Counted from the first letter of the stretch, positions 7,737 through 17,321 are shown. The stretch: DNA of 64,000 bases from an uncultured Bacteroidia bacterium (GCA_902779765.1 CACZCQ010000010.1:62001-126000); one strand, 5' to 3'. Notes: generated by a model not told the origin, from the sequence alone. Numbers and translations are program-made.

Positions 7737-8687
7737 ATGAAAAAATATATTGACAGAGGAAAGAAAGACACCCGAAGCGGATTCGGAGAGGGACTTCACC
7801 TGGCCGGCAAGGCCGATCCAAGGGTGGTCGCCCTTACTGCCGACCTCAAGGGTTCACTCAAGATGGATGCTTTCGCAGCTGAATTCCCGGACAGGTATTT
7901 CGAATGCGGAATCGCGGAATCCAACATGATAGGAGTCGCTTCCGGCATGGCCATAACCGGCCTAGTGCCGTTTGTAGGCTCTTTCGCGGAATTCGTCACC
8001 GGCCGTGTCTATGACCAGGTCAGGATGGCGGTCTGCTATGGGAAGACAAATGTCAAGATAGCCTCCTCACACGCAGGTCTCACCCTGGGTGAAGACGGAG
8101 CCACCCATCAGACGATGGAAGACATCGCCCTGATGCGCGTGCTTCCGGACATGGTCGTCATCAACCCCTGCGACTGGACCCAGACCAAGAACGCCACGAT
8201 CGCAGCCGCCAAGTACGACGGTCCTGTCTATCTCCGTTTCGGAAGACCGAAGGTCGCCGACTTCATGCCCGACGAACCGTTCGAGATCGGCAAGGCCTAT
8301 GTCCTCAATGAAGGAAAGGACATAACGATCATCGCCACCGGACATTTGGTATGGGAGGCGCTCAAGGCTGCTGAAATCCTTGAGGCAGAGGGTATCTGCG
8401 CCGAAGTGATCGACGTGGCCACCATCAAGCCTCTCGACACTGCAACCATAGTGGCATCCGTAATCAAGACGGGAGCAGTGGTCGTCGCCGAAGAACACAA
8501 CATGGCCGGAGGTCTGGGAGAACTGATAGCCGGAATGCTTGCCAGGACTTCCCTTAAGCCGATTGAATTCGTCAACGGAAAGGATACATTCGGCCAAAGC
8601 GGAACTCCTGGAGAACTGCTGGCAGCCTACGGTATCGACGCCAACGGAATAATCAAGGCCGTACACAAGGCCATCATCCGTAAATAA
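7737..8687 (+). CDS. Transketolase, C-terminal half
   Basis: This 316-residue protein holds the pyrimidine-binding and C-terminal domains of transketolase and pairs with the upstream N-terminal half. FECGIAESNMIGVASGMA carries the conserved Glu that activates the thiamine ring. SSHAGLTLGEDGATHQ and a C-terminal VVVAEEH segment are also present. It resembles the beta parts of DXP synthase and E1 enzymes, but pairing with the adjacent N-half supports transketolase. Confidence 0.92.
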   Translation: MKKYIDRGKKDTRSGFGEGLHLAGKADPRVVALTADLKGSLKMDAFAAEFPDRYFECGIAESNMIGVASGMAITGLVPFVGSFAEFVTGRVYDQVRMAVCYGKTNVKIASSHAGLTLGEDGATHQTMEDIALMRVLPDMVVINPCDWTQTKNATIAAAKYDGPVYLRFGRPKVADFMPDEPFEIGKAYVLNEGKDITIIATGHLVWEALKAAEILEAEGICAEVIDVATIKPLDTATIVASVIKTGAVVVAEEHNMAGGLGELIAGMLARTSLKPIEFVNGKDTFGQSGTPGELLAAYGIDANGIIKAVHKAIIRK

Positions 8688-8711
8688 GACTTTTTACTAA
8701 ACTTTAAAACT

Positions 8712-9410
8712 ATGAAACTCAAAGATTTATGCGTGGACGAGCGTCCACGCGAAAAAATGCTTTCCAAAGGACCCGGAGCAATGACGAATGCCGAACTCCT
8801 CGCCATTCTTATCGGCTCCGGAACCAGGAAGGAAAATGTCCTGGAAGTCGCCAACAGGCTGCTTGCCAGGGTGGACGGGAAACTTTCGGGTATTGCTTCG
8901 ATGGACCCGTGTGAAATGACGGCGATGGAAGGGATCGGCAGTGTCCGGTACTCCTCCATCGCCGCTGCTTTGGAGCTGGGGAAAAGGAGCTGCCTTGAAG
9001 ATCCTGGCATAGAGAAGAATCCTGTCTGCTCCCCGACCGCGGTTTTCAGGATGATGCTCCCGGTGCTGAAAGGACTGGAATATGAAGAATTCTGGATAAT
9101 CCTCCTCAACAGGGCGAACTATGTGATCCACAAGGAGATGGTAAGTCGCGGAGGGATGACCTCGACCATAATGGACACGAAGCTCGTGGTCAGGAAGGCT
9201 CTGGACAAGCGTGCCAGCGGAATAATAATGGTGCATAACCATCCCTCCGGGAATCCGAGACCCGGGAAGGCGGATATCACGATGACGGCTGCGATGAAAC
9301 GGGCCGCGGCGACTTTCGACATATCCCTGCTGGACCATATCATCGTCTGCGACGACAGTTGTTTCAGCTTCTCAGACGAGCGGGTCTATATGGCCGGTGA
9401 CGGGACTTGA
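8712..9410 (+). CDS. radC: RadC family protein (JAB/MPN domain)
   Basis: It has an N-terminal helix-hairpin-helix-like region (LKDLCVDERPREKML, GPGAMTNAELLA, then MEGIGSVRYSSI) and a C-terminal JAMM metal site of the form HNHPSGNPRPGKAD (H-x-H, seven residues, S-x-x-D). 232 residues is the usual length. The family was named for DNA repair, but its biochemical role is not settled. It follows the transketolase halves by 24 bp and may be read through from them. The next gene, upp, has its own promoter overlapping the radC end. Confidence 0.9.
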   Translation: MKLKDLCVDERPREKMLSKGPGAMTNAELLAILIGSGTRKENVLEVANRLLARVDGKLSGIASMDPCEMTAMEGIGSVRYSSIAAALELGKRSCLEDPGIEKNPVCSPTAVFRMMLPVLKGLEYEEFWIILLNRANYVIHKEMVSRGGMTSTIMDTKLVVRKALDKRASGIIMVHNHPSGNPRPGKADITMTAAMKRAAATFDISLLDHIIVCDDSCFSFSDERVYMAGDGT

Positions 9411-9414
9411 AAAA

Positions 9415-9446
9415 TTTGGATGGGACGAAATAAATCTCTACATTTG
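9415..9446 (+). promoter_or_regulatory. Bacteroidota-type promoter of upp
   Basis: TTTG at 9415-9418, a 20-base gap, then TACATTTG at 9439-9446. This is a full match to TTTG-N19-21-TAnnTTTG. It starts 5 bases after the radC stop codon, and the upp ATG lies 28 bases downstream of the -7 box. Confidence 0.75.
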
Positions 9447-9474
9447 GTTGAAGGAACCATTTATCACCAAAGCA

Positions 9475-10134
9475 ATGAAAGTCATCAATCTTGGAGAGAC
9501 CAATTCGGCGCTCAACAACATCATCGCGCAGGTACGTGACAGGAAAGTCCAGAAGGACAGCTTACGCTTCCGGTTCAACCTGGAGAGGCTGGGACAGATT
9601 TTCGCCTACGAACTCAGCAAGGTGCTGGATTATTCTCCAAGGGAGATATCCACCCCCCTCGCCACGGCCAACGTCAGCACCTGTGATTCCAAGATTGTAG
9701 CGGCCACGATCCTCAGGGCCGGCCTGCCCATACACAAGGGCATACTGGACATCTTCGACAATGCTGAGAGCGCGTTCATCGCCGCCTTCAGGAAGTATCA
9801 CAAGGGAGATGACTTCCATATCGCCATCGAATACTGTTCCTGTCCGAGCCTGAGTGGCAAGATACTGATCGTCGCGGACACCATGATCGCCACCGGTGCT
9901 TCGATGGAAATCACCTACAACAAGCTGCTGGATGAAGGCGGCACTCCCCTCTTCACCCATTTCATCAGTCCGATCTGCAGCATCTACGCCATCGAATACC
10001 TTCAGAAACGGTTGCCTGAGAACACCTGTCTGTGGACAGCTGCCGTCGATGAAGAACTGACGAGCAAATCATACATCATCCCGGGTCTCGGAGACGCGGG
10101 TGACCTGGCCTTCGGAGCCAAGATGAACCTATAA
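9475..10134 (+). CDS. upp: Uracil phosphoribosyltransferase
   Basis: This enzyme converts uracil and PRPP to UMP (pyrimidine salvage). The PRPP-binding motif is LIVADTMIATGASM, and the C-terminal PGLGDAGDLAFG closes the uracil site. I start at the ATG at 9475 (219 residues), because the frame extending up to 9397 overlaps radC and its own promoter. The gene is convergent with rpoN and the two overlap by 6 bases. Confidence 0.93.
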   Translation: MKVINLGETNSALNNIIAQVRDRKVQKDSLRFRFNLERLGQIFAYELSKVLDYSPREISTPLATANVSTCDSKIVAATILRAGLPIHKGILDIFDNAESAFIAAFRKYHKGDDFHIAIEYCSCPSLSGKILIVADTMIATGASMEITYNKLLDEGGTPLFTHFISPICSIYAIEYLQKRLPENTCLWTAAVDEELTSKSYIIPGLGDAGDLAFGAKMNL

Positions 10135-11541
10135 TTCCTTTCTGAGCCTGGCTTTAGGGATATCGAGCTGGTCGCGATATTTCGCGATGGTCCGGCGTGC
10201 GACCTTGTATCCCATCTTGTTCATTTCGGCGACAAGCTGGTCGTCGGTAAGAGGCTTGCGCTTGTCTTCCGAGTCCACACATTCGCGGAGGGCCTTCTTG
10301 AGTTCCCTGGTTGACACTTCCTCCCCATCCTGGTTCTCCAGGCCTTCAGAGAAGAAATACTTGAGGGGGAATATTCCGAAATGGGTTTCGATATACTTGC
10401 TGTTCACCACCCTTGAGATAGTGGAGATGTCGAAACCGGTCTTTTCGGCGATGTCTTTCAGGACCATGGGGCGCAGATGCGACTCATCCCCATCCAGGAA
10501 ATAGTCGTGCTGATATTCCAGGATAGCCTTCATTGTACTCTCCAGAGTGTTGTGACGCTGCTTCAAGGCCTCCACGAACCACTTGGCGGAATCCAGTTTC
10601 TGCTTGACGAAGGTTGCCGCTTCCTTCTGCTGGCGCTCGGTGGAACCCTGGGCGTCGGCCAGGAGCTCCGCATATTTCTTGTTGACGCGGATCTCCGGAA
10701 TCGAGAAGCGGGGCATCGACAGCTCCAGGTTGCCGTCATTGATATCCAGCACGAAATCAGGCACGATCTGCTGAGCCTGGTCGCTGTACGAATCGTCGAT
10801 CTGCCCTCCCGGCGCGGGATTCAGTTTCACAATCCTCGCCAGAACGGCTTTCATCTCATCCTCCGAGATTCCGAGCCGGTTGATGATTTTCTGGAAATGC
10901 TTGTTGGAGAACTCCTGGAAATAATCCTCCAGTATCGTCTCCGCCAGTCTGACCTCTTCGTTCTGCGTCTGCCCCTTGAGCTGCAGCAGCAGGCATTCAC
11001 GCAGATCCCTGGCTCCCACACCGGCGGGTTCGAACTCCTGGATAACCTTCAGGAGACGGAGCACCTCTTCCGGGCTGGACTCTATGTTGGCCCTGAAAGC
11101 CAGATCGTCCACGACGTTTTCCACATCCCGCCTCAGGTACCCGTCCTCGTCCAGGCTGCCGATGATGAACGCAGCCACGTCGTGGTCATGCCTGGACAGG
11201 TTCCTGTAACCAAGCTGGTCCATCAGGCTCTGGGTGAAACTCTCCTTGACGGAGAACGTGCTGTACTGGGGTCTTTCGTCCTTGCCGTAATTGTTGACCC
11301 TCAGCCTGTAGGAAGGGATGGGATCGTTTTCGTCGATCTCGTCGATCGAGATGTCCTTCGGTTCGTCATCCCTGTCCTCATTGTCCGGAGCAGGAGAATC
11401 GTCGAGCACAGGATTCTCTTCGAGTTCAGCCTTCACACGCTGTTCCAGCTCCTGGATCGGCAGCTCGATCAGTTTGATCGTCTGTATCTGGAGCGGAGAC
11501 AGCTTCTGTGTCTGCTTTAGTTCGAGTCCTTGCTTGAGCAT
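10129..11541 (-). CDS. rpoN: RNA polymerase sigma-54 factor RpoN
   Basis: This 470-residue sigma-54 factor has three parts. The N-terminal Gln/Leu-rich activator region includes QTQKLSPLQIQTIKLIELP. The core-binding region follows an acidic stretch. The C-terminal DNA-binding region has a helix-turn-helix and the RpoN box ARRTIAKYRDQL. It is the last gene of a three-gene unit with a lipoprotein and a SPOR protein. I looked for -24/-12 sites in this window and found no convincing one, so its targets probably lie elsewhere. Confidence 0.95.
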   Translation of the reverse strand: MLKQGLELKQTQKLSPLQIQTIKLIELPIQELEQRVKAELEENPVLDDSPAPDNEDRDDEPKDISIDEIDENDPIPSYRLRVNNYGKDERPQYSTFSVKESFTQSLMDQLGYRNLSRHDHDVAAFIIGSLDEDGYLRRDVENVVDDLAFRANIESSPEEVLRLLKVIQEFEPAGVGARDLRECLLLQLKGQTQNEEVRLAETILEDYFQEFSNKHFQKIINRLGISEDEMKAVLARIVKLNPAPGGQIDDSYSDQAQQIVPDFVLDINDGNLELSMPRFSIPEIRVNKKYAELLADAQGSTERQQKEAATFVKQKLDSAKWFVEALKQRHNTLESTMKAILEYQHDYFLDGDESHLRPMVLKDIAEKTGFDISTISRVVNSKYIETHFGIFPLKYFFSEGLENQDGEEVSTRELKKALRECVDSEDKRKPLTDDQLVAEMNKMGYKVARRTIAKYRDQLDIPKARLRKEL

Positions 11542-11544
11542 CTG

Positions 11545-12057
11545 CTAATAGATTGAACCTGCCGGAGGATAGTTGATCGAAGATTCCTTGACTATGAACG
11601 CAGAGGGGAACGAGCCCTTGATCTGCTGAAGAAGCTGCATGGCCTCCGACTTGGTGCGGAAATCCCCGACCGTAACCTTGAAGAACGGATTGGAATACGT
11701 CCGGTATGCCGCTATTCCGGGATACATCCCCTTGAAGCGGTTCAGGGCAGCTTCCGAAGCGCCCCTGGAAGTCTGCTTGTTGTCATTGAATATCCTGACC
11801 CTGTAGCCGGACATCTTCCTCGACGAGTTCGAGGAAATCTGGCTGCCGAGAGCCTTCTGGATACTCTGTGACTGATGGATGGTCACATCAGCCCTGGCGC
11901 CCTTGCCCTTGGACGGAAGGATATTGAAAATGCTCTTGCCGATAAGGGTGGAGTCCACCGAAGGAGCCTTTCCGGGCACCGACTCAGTCTGGGCCGATGC
12001 GGAAAAAGCCGTCAGCAGGCAAAGCGCGAATAATGTCGTCAACAGTCGTCTCATCAT
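11545..12057 (-). CDS. Secreted SPOR-domain protein
   Basis: An N-terminal signal peptide (RRLLTTLFALCLLTAFSASAQ) leads into a linker and a C-terminal SPOR-like domain of about 75 residues (YRVRIFNDNKQTSRGASEA through FFKVTVGDFRTKSEAMQLL). SPOR domains bind denuded peptidoglycan glycan strands, so it is probably a periplasmic cell-wall protein. Its ATG overlaps the stop of the upstream lipoprotein gene (ATGA), so the two are translationally coupled, and rpoN follows after 3 bp. A second ATG is the next codon. The role is inferred from the domain only. Confidence 0.75.
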   Translation of the reverse strand: MMRRLLTTLFALCLLTAFSASAQTESVPGKAPSVDSTLIGKSIFNILPSKGKGARADVTIHQSQSIQKALGSQISSNSSRKMSGYRVRIFNDNKQTSRGASEAALNRFKGMYPGIAAYRTYSNPFFKVTVGDFRTKSEAMQLLQQIKGSFPSAFIVKESSINYPPAGSIY

Positions 12058-12536
12058 TTCTCTGCAAGTTTCTGAAGGTCCAGATCCTTGAATCTCACTG
12101 TCTTCCTGGGACCCTTCTTGATTTTAACCTTGGCCTCTATGTCAGCGGTGAAACCTTCCAGCGAGCCTTTCCCCGCTATCTGCATGGCCTGGAGCAAACC
12201 GATGCCATCCCTGAGGGTAGCGGTGCACGGCAGGTCATACACCTTGCTGCACTTCGCATTCACCGTGACAGTGTCAGCCGAGAAGAATGCAAAATCCTCA
12301 CCATGATATTTCAGGATTCCGTCAAGTTCATTTACCGTGAACTCCATGGCCGGATTGTCAATCCCGATGGCAAGCACCGCATCAAGCGATCTCAGACCTT
12401 TCATGGAATATGACTCCACCCCGCAGGAAGTCACCTTTATCTCCTTCACCTTGGCCAGGGAGCCGCAACCGGGAAGTGCCGTGACGATGGATGTCACGAG
12501 CAGGCAGAGGATCAATATTCTTTCTGTTCCTTTCAT
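12054..12536 (-). CDS. Lipoprotein of unknown function, LEA/WHy-like
   Basis: A lipoprotein signal (ILILCLLVTSIVTALPGC) is followed by one compact beta-rich domain of about 130 residues. Phrases such as DAVLAIGIDNPAMEFTVNELDG and a C-terminal GFTADIEAKVKIKKG resemble LEA-2/WHy domains seen in bacterial lipoproteins. I start at the ATG at 12536; a frame from 12554 adds six residues ahead of the signal. It heads the unit with the SPOR protein and rpoN and has its own promoter. Function is unknown. Confidence 0.65.
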   Translation of the reverse strand: MKGTERILILCLLVTSIVTALPGCGSLAKVKEIKVTSCGVESYSMKGLRSLDAVLAIGIDNPAMEFTVNELDGILKYHGEDFAFFSADTVTVNAKCSKVYDLPCTATLRDGIGLLQAMQIAGKGSLEGFTADIEAKVKIKKGPRKTVRFKDLDLQKLAEK

Positions 12537-12560
12537 GTCTGAAACGGCTTGCATGTCTTA

Positions 12561-12592
12561 CAAAGATATGAAAAAATACTTATACGTTGAAA
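12561..12592 (-). promoter_or_regulatory. Probable promoter of the lipoprotein-SPOR-rpoN unit
   Basis: On the minus strand this reads TTTC-N20-TATCTTTG, with the -7 box at 12561-12568, about 24 bases before the lipoprotein ATG. It is interleaved with the divergent miaB promoter. Confidence 0.6.
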
Positions 12593-12597
12593 ATTCC

Positions 12598-12605
12598 TAT
12601 CTTTG
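12598..12605 (+). promoter_or_regulatory. Probable -7 element of miaB
   Basis: TATCTTTG lies 21 bases before the miaB ATG. It sits in a 15-base string, aattcctatctttgt, that recurs exactly at the mraZ promoter. No clear -33 box is seen. Confidence 0.55.
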
Positions 12606-12626
12606 TGCCCATACTTGAGTACCGGG

Positions 12627-13946
12627 ATGAAAAGGAAGATTTACATCGAAACATACGGCTGCCAGATGAATGTGGTAGACTCCGAGGTGATATTCGCCAT
12701 CATGGCAAAGGAAGGCTACGAACGCACCGAATCCATGGACGAGGCGGATATCATCCTTGCCAACACCTGTTCTGTCCGCGACAATGCGGAGCAGAGGATC
12801 TGGGGACGCATAGAGCTCTTCCACACCCAGAAGAAGAAAAGGCCGGAAGTGATCGTGGGGATAGTCGGATGCATGGCCGAAAGGCTCAAGGACAAGCTCA
12901 CGGATACGGGCAAGGTGGACCTCGTGGCAGGTCCCGACTCTTACAGGGCAATACCTGAACTGATAAGGAATATCACTCCCGACAAACCCCAGGTCGACGT
13001 CCTCCTGTCCCATGAAGAGACATATGCGGACATCGTACCCGTCAGGACCGACAAAAACGGAGTCTCCGCCTTCATATCCATAATGAGGGGTTGCAACAAC
13101 GTATGTTCATACTGCGTCGTGCCTTACACCAGGGGTGCCGAACGGAGCAGGGACCCGGAAACCATCCTTTCCGAGGCAAGGGACGTATTCAGCCGCGGGT
13201 ACAGGGAAGTCACCCTGCTCGGGCAGAATGTGGACTCATATCTCTGGAAATGCGACGCCGGGACCGTGACTTTCGCCCAGCTGCTCGAATCGGTGGCGGA
13301 GATAAGTCCGGAACTGAGGGTGCGTTTCGCCACCAACCATCCGAAGGACATCAGCGACGACCTGATCGAGGCCATGGCACGGCACGACAACATCTGCAAG
13401 CACATCCACCTTCCCGTACAGTCGGGAAGCGACCGTCTTCTGGAAAAGATGAGGCGCCGGTACACCCGTGAATGGTACCTCGAAAGGGTAAGGAAGATAA
13501 GGGAAGTCCTCCCGGGATGCGGAATAACCACCGATGTGATAGCAGGATTCTGCTCCGAGACAGAGGAGGACCATCAGGACACCCTCTCCCTCTTCAGTGA
13601 AGTAGGATTCGACTATGCCTTCATGTTCAATTATTCCGAGAGGCCGGGAACCCTCGCCGCCAGGAAGTATCCTGACGACGTCCCTCTCGAGGTAAAGACC
13701 AGAAGGCTCAACGAGATCATCTCCCTGCAGAACGAACTGAGCCTCAAGAGTAACCAGGCTGATATTGGAAAGACCTTCACAGTACTGGTCGAAGGTCCGT
13801 CCAAGAAGAATCCGGATGAACTCTGCGGACGTACCGGAAGCAACAAGATGTGCGTCTTCCCCGACAGGATACACAAGGCCGGGGACTACGTGGATGTCAC
13901 GGTACTTTCATGCACATCCGCAACCCTCATCTGCAAACTGGCCTGA
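12627..13946 (+). CDS. miaB: tRNA-2-methylthio-N6-dimethylallyladenosine synthase MiaB
   Basis: This radical SAM methylthiotransferase adds the methylthio group to i6A37 of tRNAs. The N-terminal UPF0004 domain begins IYIETYGCQMN and contributes three Cys to the auxiliary iron-sulfur cluster (ETYGCQMN, ANTCSVRDNAE, IVGCMAER). The radical SAM motif is CNNVCSYC, followed by PYTRGAERSR, and a C-terminal TRAM domain ends the protein. I start at the ATG at 12627, just before MKRKIYIETYG; an upstream TTG would lie inside the promoter. The 439-residue length is normal. It is convergent with the purF-like gene. Confidence 0.95.
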   Translation: MKRKIYIETYGCQMNVVDSEVIFAIMAKEGYERTESMDEADIILANTCSVRDNAEQRIWGRIELFHTQKKKRPEVIVGIVGCMAERLKDKLTDTGKVDLVAGPDSYRAIPELIRNITPDKPQVDVLLSHEETYADIVPVRTDKNGVSAFISIMRGCNNVCSYCVVPYTRGAERSRDPETILSEARDVFSRGYREVTLLGQNVDSYLWKCDAGTVTFAQLLESVAEISPELRVRFATNHPKDISDDLIEAMARHDNICKHIHLPVQSGSDRLLEKMRRRYTREWYLERVRKIREVLPGCGITTDVIAGFCSETEEDHQDTLSLFSEVGFDYAFMFNYSERPGTLAARKYPDDVPLEVKTRRLNEIISLQNELSLKSNQADIGKTFTVLVEGPSKKNPDELCGRTGSNKMCVFPDRIHKAGDYVDVTVLSCTSATLICKLA

Positions 13947-13955
13947 GATGCCGCC

Positions 13956-15707
13956 TTACGGCTCCAGACCGACTTCGGCAGCATAATCAAGGAATGATTC
14001 ATTCACCCGGCGGTTTCCGCCAGGAGTTGGATATCTGCCAGAGAAATACCAATCACCCAAATGGCCGGGGCAGGCCTCACGTAGTCCTTCAAGTGACTGG
14101 AATACGAACTGCACAGGAGTCTCCATTCCTTCAGGACGAAGCATTTCCGCCATCCTCGAGTTCAACTCTTCGACAGAGAAAGGAGCATAGACCCCGCGTA
14201 CAGCATTCCTGATTTCCGGTTCCGGCTTGGATAGTTCCTGCCTGCAATCGTCCACTATCTGTTTCAGACGGTTCTCCCAGCAGCGCTCTTTCCACAAGTC
14301 CATGGCAGCCCTGAATGCACACAGTTCATCCAGCCTCGGCATGTCTATACCATAATAGTCCGGGTATCTGACCTGGGGAGAAGAACTGACTATCACTATC
14401 TTGCGGGGATGCAACCTCTCCAGGATCTTCAATATGCTGTCTTTCAAGGTTGTCCCACGCACAATGCTGTCATCGATTATCACCAGGTTGTCCTGGTATG
14501 GTCGGAGGCTTCCGTAAGTAATGTCATATACCAGCGATGCCAGACTGTCCCTGGATCCGGCCTCAGTGATAAAGGTTCTCAGCTTGATGTCCTTCCACGC
14601 CACCTTTTCTGTCCGGAGATCAAAGCCCTTGCTCCGGAATCCTTCGACAAGCCCATAGAAAGCGACCTCGGCTGTATTTGGGATAAATGAGAACACCGTG
14701 TTTCCGACATCACCTCCTATTGCTTCACTGATCGAAGGTACAAGCTGTTCTCCCAGTTTCTTCCTTTCACGGTAAATGTCACGGTCGGAACCCCGGCTGA
14801 AATATATCCTCTCGAACGAACATTTGGAATCACCCCTCTTGTCAAGAATCTTTGAGACACATACTTCACCACTGCGTCTCACTACCAGGGCCTCTCCTGC
14901 TGGAAGCTCTTCAACATCCTCGCACGAAAGGTCAAACACCGTCTGGAGGACAGGTCGCTCGCTCGCCAGGGCAACTACCTCATCATCCCTGTAATAGAAA
15001 GCGGGCCGTATGCCCCAGGGATCACGGACGGCAAACATCTCTCCGCTCCCGGTAAGACCGCACATCACATAGCCACCGTCGAACCCTTCCAGAGTCGTCC
15101 GAAGCACTTCCTCGATCCGGACATGGTCGTCGATATATCTTGTAATATCCAGCCCTGACAGGCCTGACCGAACAGCCTCCTTGTATTCCTTCTCCACTTC
15201 CATGTCGAGCCTGTGTCCCATGAGTTCCAATGTGATATAGGAATCACTGAAAATCCTGGGGGACTGTCCCTGGGCAACCATCTTCGCGAAAACATCATCG
15301 ATGTTGGTCATATTGAAATTGCCGCAGAGGCATAGGTTACGGGCACGCCAATTGTTCCTGCGAAGAAAAGGATGGACGTACACGAGCCCACGCTTCCCGG
15401 TGGTAGAATATCTGAGATGGCCCATGTAAAGCTGTCCCCTGAAAGAATCGCCCAGGCGTCCGAATATCTCGGTGATGGCATCCTTCCCCTCTGCACGTTC
15501 ACGGAACATGTATTCCTCTCCCGGCGGCACGTCAAGGTTTACGCATGCGATGCCTGCTCCTTCCTGGCCTCGGTTGTGCTGTTTTTCAAGCATCAGGTAC
15601 AGCCTCTCTGCACCATACCGGTCTGTCCCGTACTTTTCCCTGTAATAATCCAATGGCTTGAGAAGCCGTATGAGAGCAACTCCACACTCATGACTAAGCT
15701 TTTCCAT
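13956..15707 (-). CDS. Amidophosphoribosyltransferase, PurF family (long form)
   Basis: This is a glutamine-dependent enzyme for the first step of purine synthesis, or a close paralog. A seven-residue propeptide precedes the N-terminal nucleophile Cys in ECGVALIRL. RGQEGAGI belongs to the glutaminase domain, and the PRPP motif VIIDDSIVRGTT to the transferase domain. At 583 residues it is longer than classical PurF (about 450-500), with expansions in the N-terminal part and after the PRPP loop. Bacteroidota often carry both a classical and a long form; the classical one is not in this window. It overlaps pyrG by 14 bases. Confidence 0.85.
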   Translation of the reverse strand: MEKLSHECGVALIRLLKPLDYYREKYGTDRYGAERLYLMLEKQHNRGQEGAGIACVNLDVPPGEEYMFRERAEGKDAITEIFGRLGDSFRGQLYMGHLRYSTTGKRGLVYVHPFLRRNNWRARNLCLCGNFNMTNIDDVFAKMVAQGQSPRIFSDSYITLELMGHRLDMEVEKEYKEAVRSGLSGLDITRYIDDHVRIEEVLRTTLEGFDGGYVMCGLTGSGEMFAVRDPWGIRPAFYYRDDEVVALASERPVLQTVFDLSCEDVEELPAGEALVVRRSGEVCVSKILDKRGDSKCSFERIYFSRGSDRDIYRERKKLGEQLVPSISEAIGGDVGNTVFSFIPNTAEVAFYGLVEGFRSKGFDLRTEKVAWKDIKLRTFITEAGSRDSLASLVYDITYGSLRPYQDNLVIIDDSIVRGTTLKDSILKILERLHPRKIVIVSSSPQVRYPDYYGIDMPRLDELCAFRAAMDLWKERCWENRLKQIVDDCRQELSKPEPEIRNAVRGVYAPFSVEELNSRMAEMLRPEGMETPVQFVFQSLEGLREACPGHLGDWYFSGRYPTPGGNRRVNESFLDYAAEVGLEP

Positions 15708-17301
15708 ATTCGATGCAGGCTTTTACGAAATCCATGAACAAAGGATGGGGTTTCAGGACGGTGGAAGAATACTCCGGGTGGAACTGGGTGCCAACATACC
15801 ATCTCAATGAGGGGATTTCAACTATCTCTACCAAATCGGACTCCGGATTCCGCCCTACAAGGTTCATCCCATTGTCCTCGAATTCCTTAGCGAACCGGTT
15901 ATTGAACTCGTAGCGGTGTCTGTGGCGTTCCCGGATGGAATTCACCCTTCCATAAGCTTCCCATACCCGGCTGCAGGGGACGAGATTGCAGGCATATTCC
16001 CCGAGCCTCATGGTTCCTCCCTTCATGGTGACGGTCTTCTGCTCCTCCATCAGGTCAATGACATTATGCCCGGTTACCGGATTCATCTCTACACTGTCAG
16101 CATCCGGATATCCGAGAACATTCCGGGCAAATTCGATCACCATCATCTGCATCCCGAGACAGATGCCGAATGCCGGAATGTCATTAGTCCTGGCATACTC
16201 AGCAGCGATGATCTTTCCCTCTATGCCCCTCTGACCGAATCCGGGACATATGACAATACCATTCATGCCATCCAGTCTGCCGGATACGTTATTCCTGTCA
16301 ATCTCTTCACTGTTGACAAAAACAGCCTTTACCCTGTGGTCATGGAAGGTACCGGCATGGGCAAGACTCTCCGATATACTCTTGTAAGCATCCTGAAGAC
16401 CATATTTCCCGACCAGGCCGATTGTAAGGGTTGAAGAAGCGCTCTTCCTTCTTTCCAGAAAACCCATCCACTCTCCCAGATCAGGTTCGGCGCCGGGCTC
16501 GATCCCCATCTTTTTGAGGCAGATGGCATCCAGTCCTTGCCGTTCCATATTCACCGGGACCTCGTAGATACTCGGAAGGTCCTGGCTCTGGATGACCGCC
16601 TCGACATCGACATTGCAGAAATGGGCGACTTTCCGCCTCACATCATCACCCAGTACATGCTCAGTTCGCAATATGAGCACATCCGGCTGAATACCAAGGC
16701 CTTGCAACTGTTTCACGCTGGTCTGTGTGGGTTTGGTCTTAAGCTCTCCCGCAGCGGCAATGAAAGGGACATAGGTCAGATGGATATTGAGGGCCTGACT
16801 GGATCCGAGTTCCCACCTGAGTTGCCTGATAGCCTCAAGGAAGGGCTGGCTCTCTATGTCCCCTATCGTTCCGCCAATCTCCGTTATTACGAAATCCAAA
16901 TCTTCCTTTGTAGCCTTAAGCTGGATCCGACGTTTAATCTCATCGGTAATGTGCGGAACGACCTGGACGGTCTTGCCAAGATAATCCCCACGCCTCTCTC
17001 TTTCAATTACACTGCTGAAGATCCTTCCGGTCGTTACACTGTTGTCCCTTGTTGTCCTGATGCCGGTAAAGCGTTCATAATGGCCCAGATCCAGATCCGT
17101 TTCCTGACCGTCGGATGTCACGTAGCATTCTCCATGTTCATAAGGGTTGAGAGTACCGGGATCGATGTTGATATATGGATCGAACTTTTGGATGGTAATC
17201 CTGTAACCCCTTGATTGAAGCAGCTTTCCGAGTGAAGCACTGATTATACCCTTCCCTAGGGAGGACACTACGCCCCCCGTTATGAATATGTACCTTGTCA
17301 T
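15694..17301 (-). CDS. pyrG: CTP synthase
   Basis: This enzyme aminates UTP to CTP using glutamine. The synthetase domain starts TRYIFITGGVVSSLGKGI and includes FDPYINIDPGTLNPYEHGE. The C-terminal glutamine amidotransferase has the nucleophile Cys in FGICLGMQ and the His-Glu pair in GTQFHPEY. 535 residues is the usual length. It lies between glutamine synthetase (20 bp upstream) and the PurF-type amidotransferase (14-base overlap), so three glutamine-linked enzymes are probably co-transcribed. Confidence 0.97.
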   Translation of the reverse strand: MTRYIFITGGVVSSLGKGIISASLGKLLQSRGYRITIQKFDPYINIDPGTLNPYEHGECYVTSDGQETDLDLGHYERFTGIRTTRDNSVTTGRIFSSVIERERRGDYLGKTVQVVPHITDEIKRRIQLKATKEDLDFVITEIGGTIGDIESQPFLEAIRQLRWELGSSQALNIHLTYVPFIAAAGELKTKPTQTSVKQLQGLGIQPDVLILRTEHVLGDDVRRKVAHFCNVDVEAVIQSQDLPSIYEVPVNMERQGLDAICLKKMGIEPGAEPDLGEWMGFLERRKSASSTLTIGLVGKYGLQDAYKSISESLAHAGTFHDHRVKAVFVNSEEIDRNNVSGRLDGMNGIVICPGFGQRGIEGKIIAAEYARTNDIPAFGICLGMQMMVIEFARNVLGYPDADSVEMNPVTGHNVIDLMEEQKTVTMKGGTMRLGEYACNLVPCSRVWEAYGRVNSIRERHRHRYEFNNRFAKEFEDNGMNLVGRNPESDLVEIVEIPSLRWYVGTQFHPEYSSTVLKPHPLFMDFVKACIEYGKA

Positions 17302-17321
17302 GCTGACAGAAAGTTATTCCC

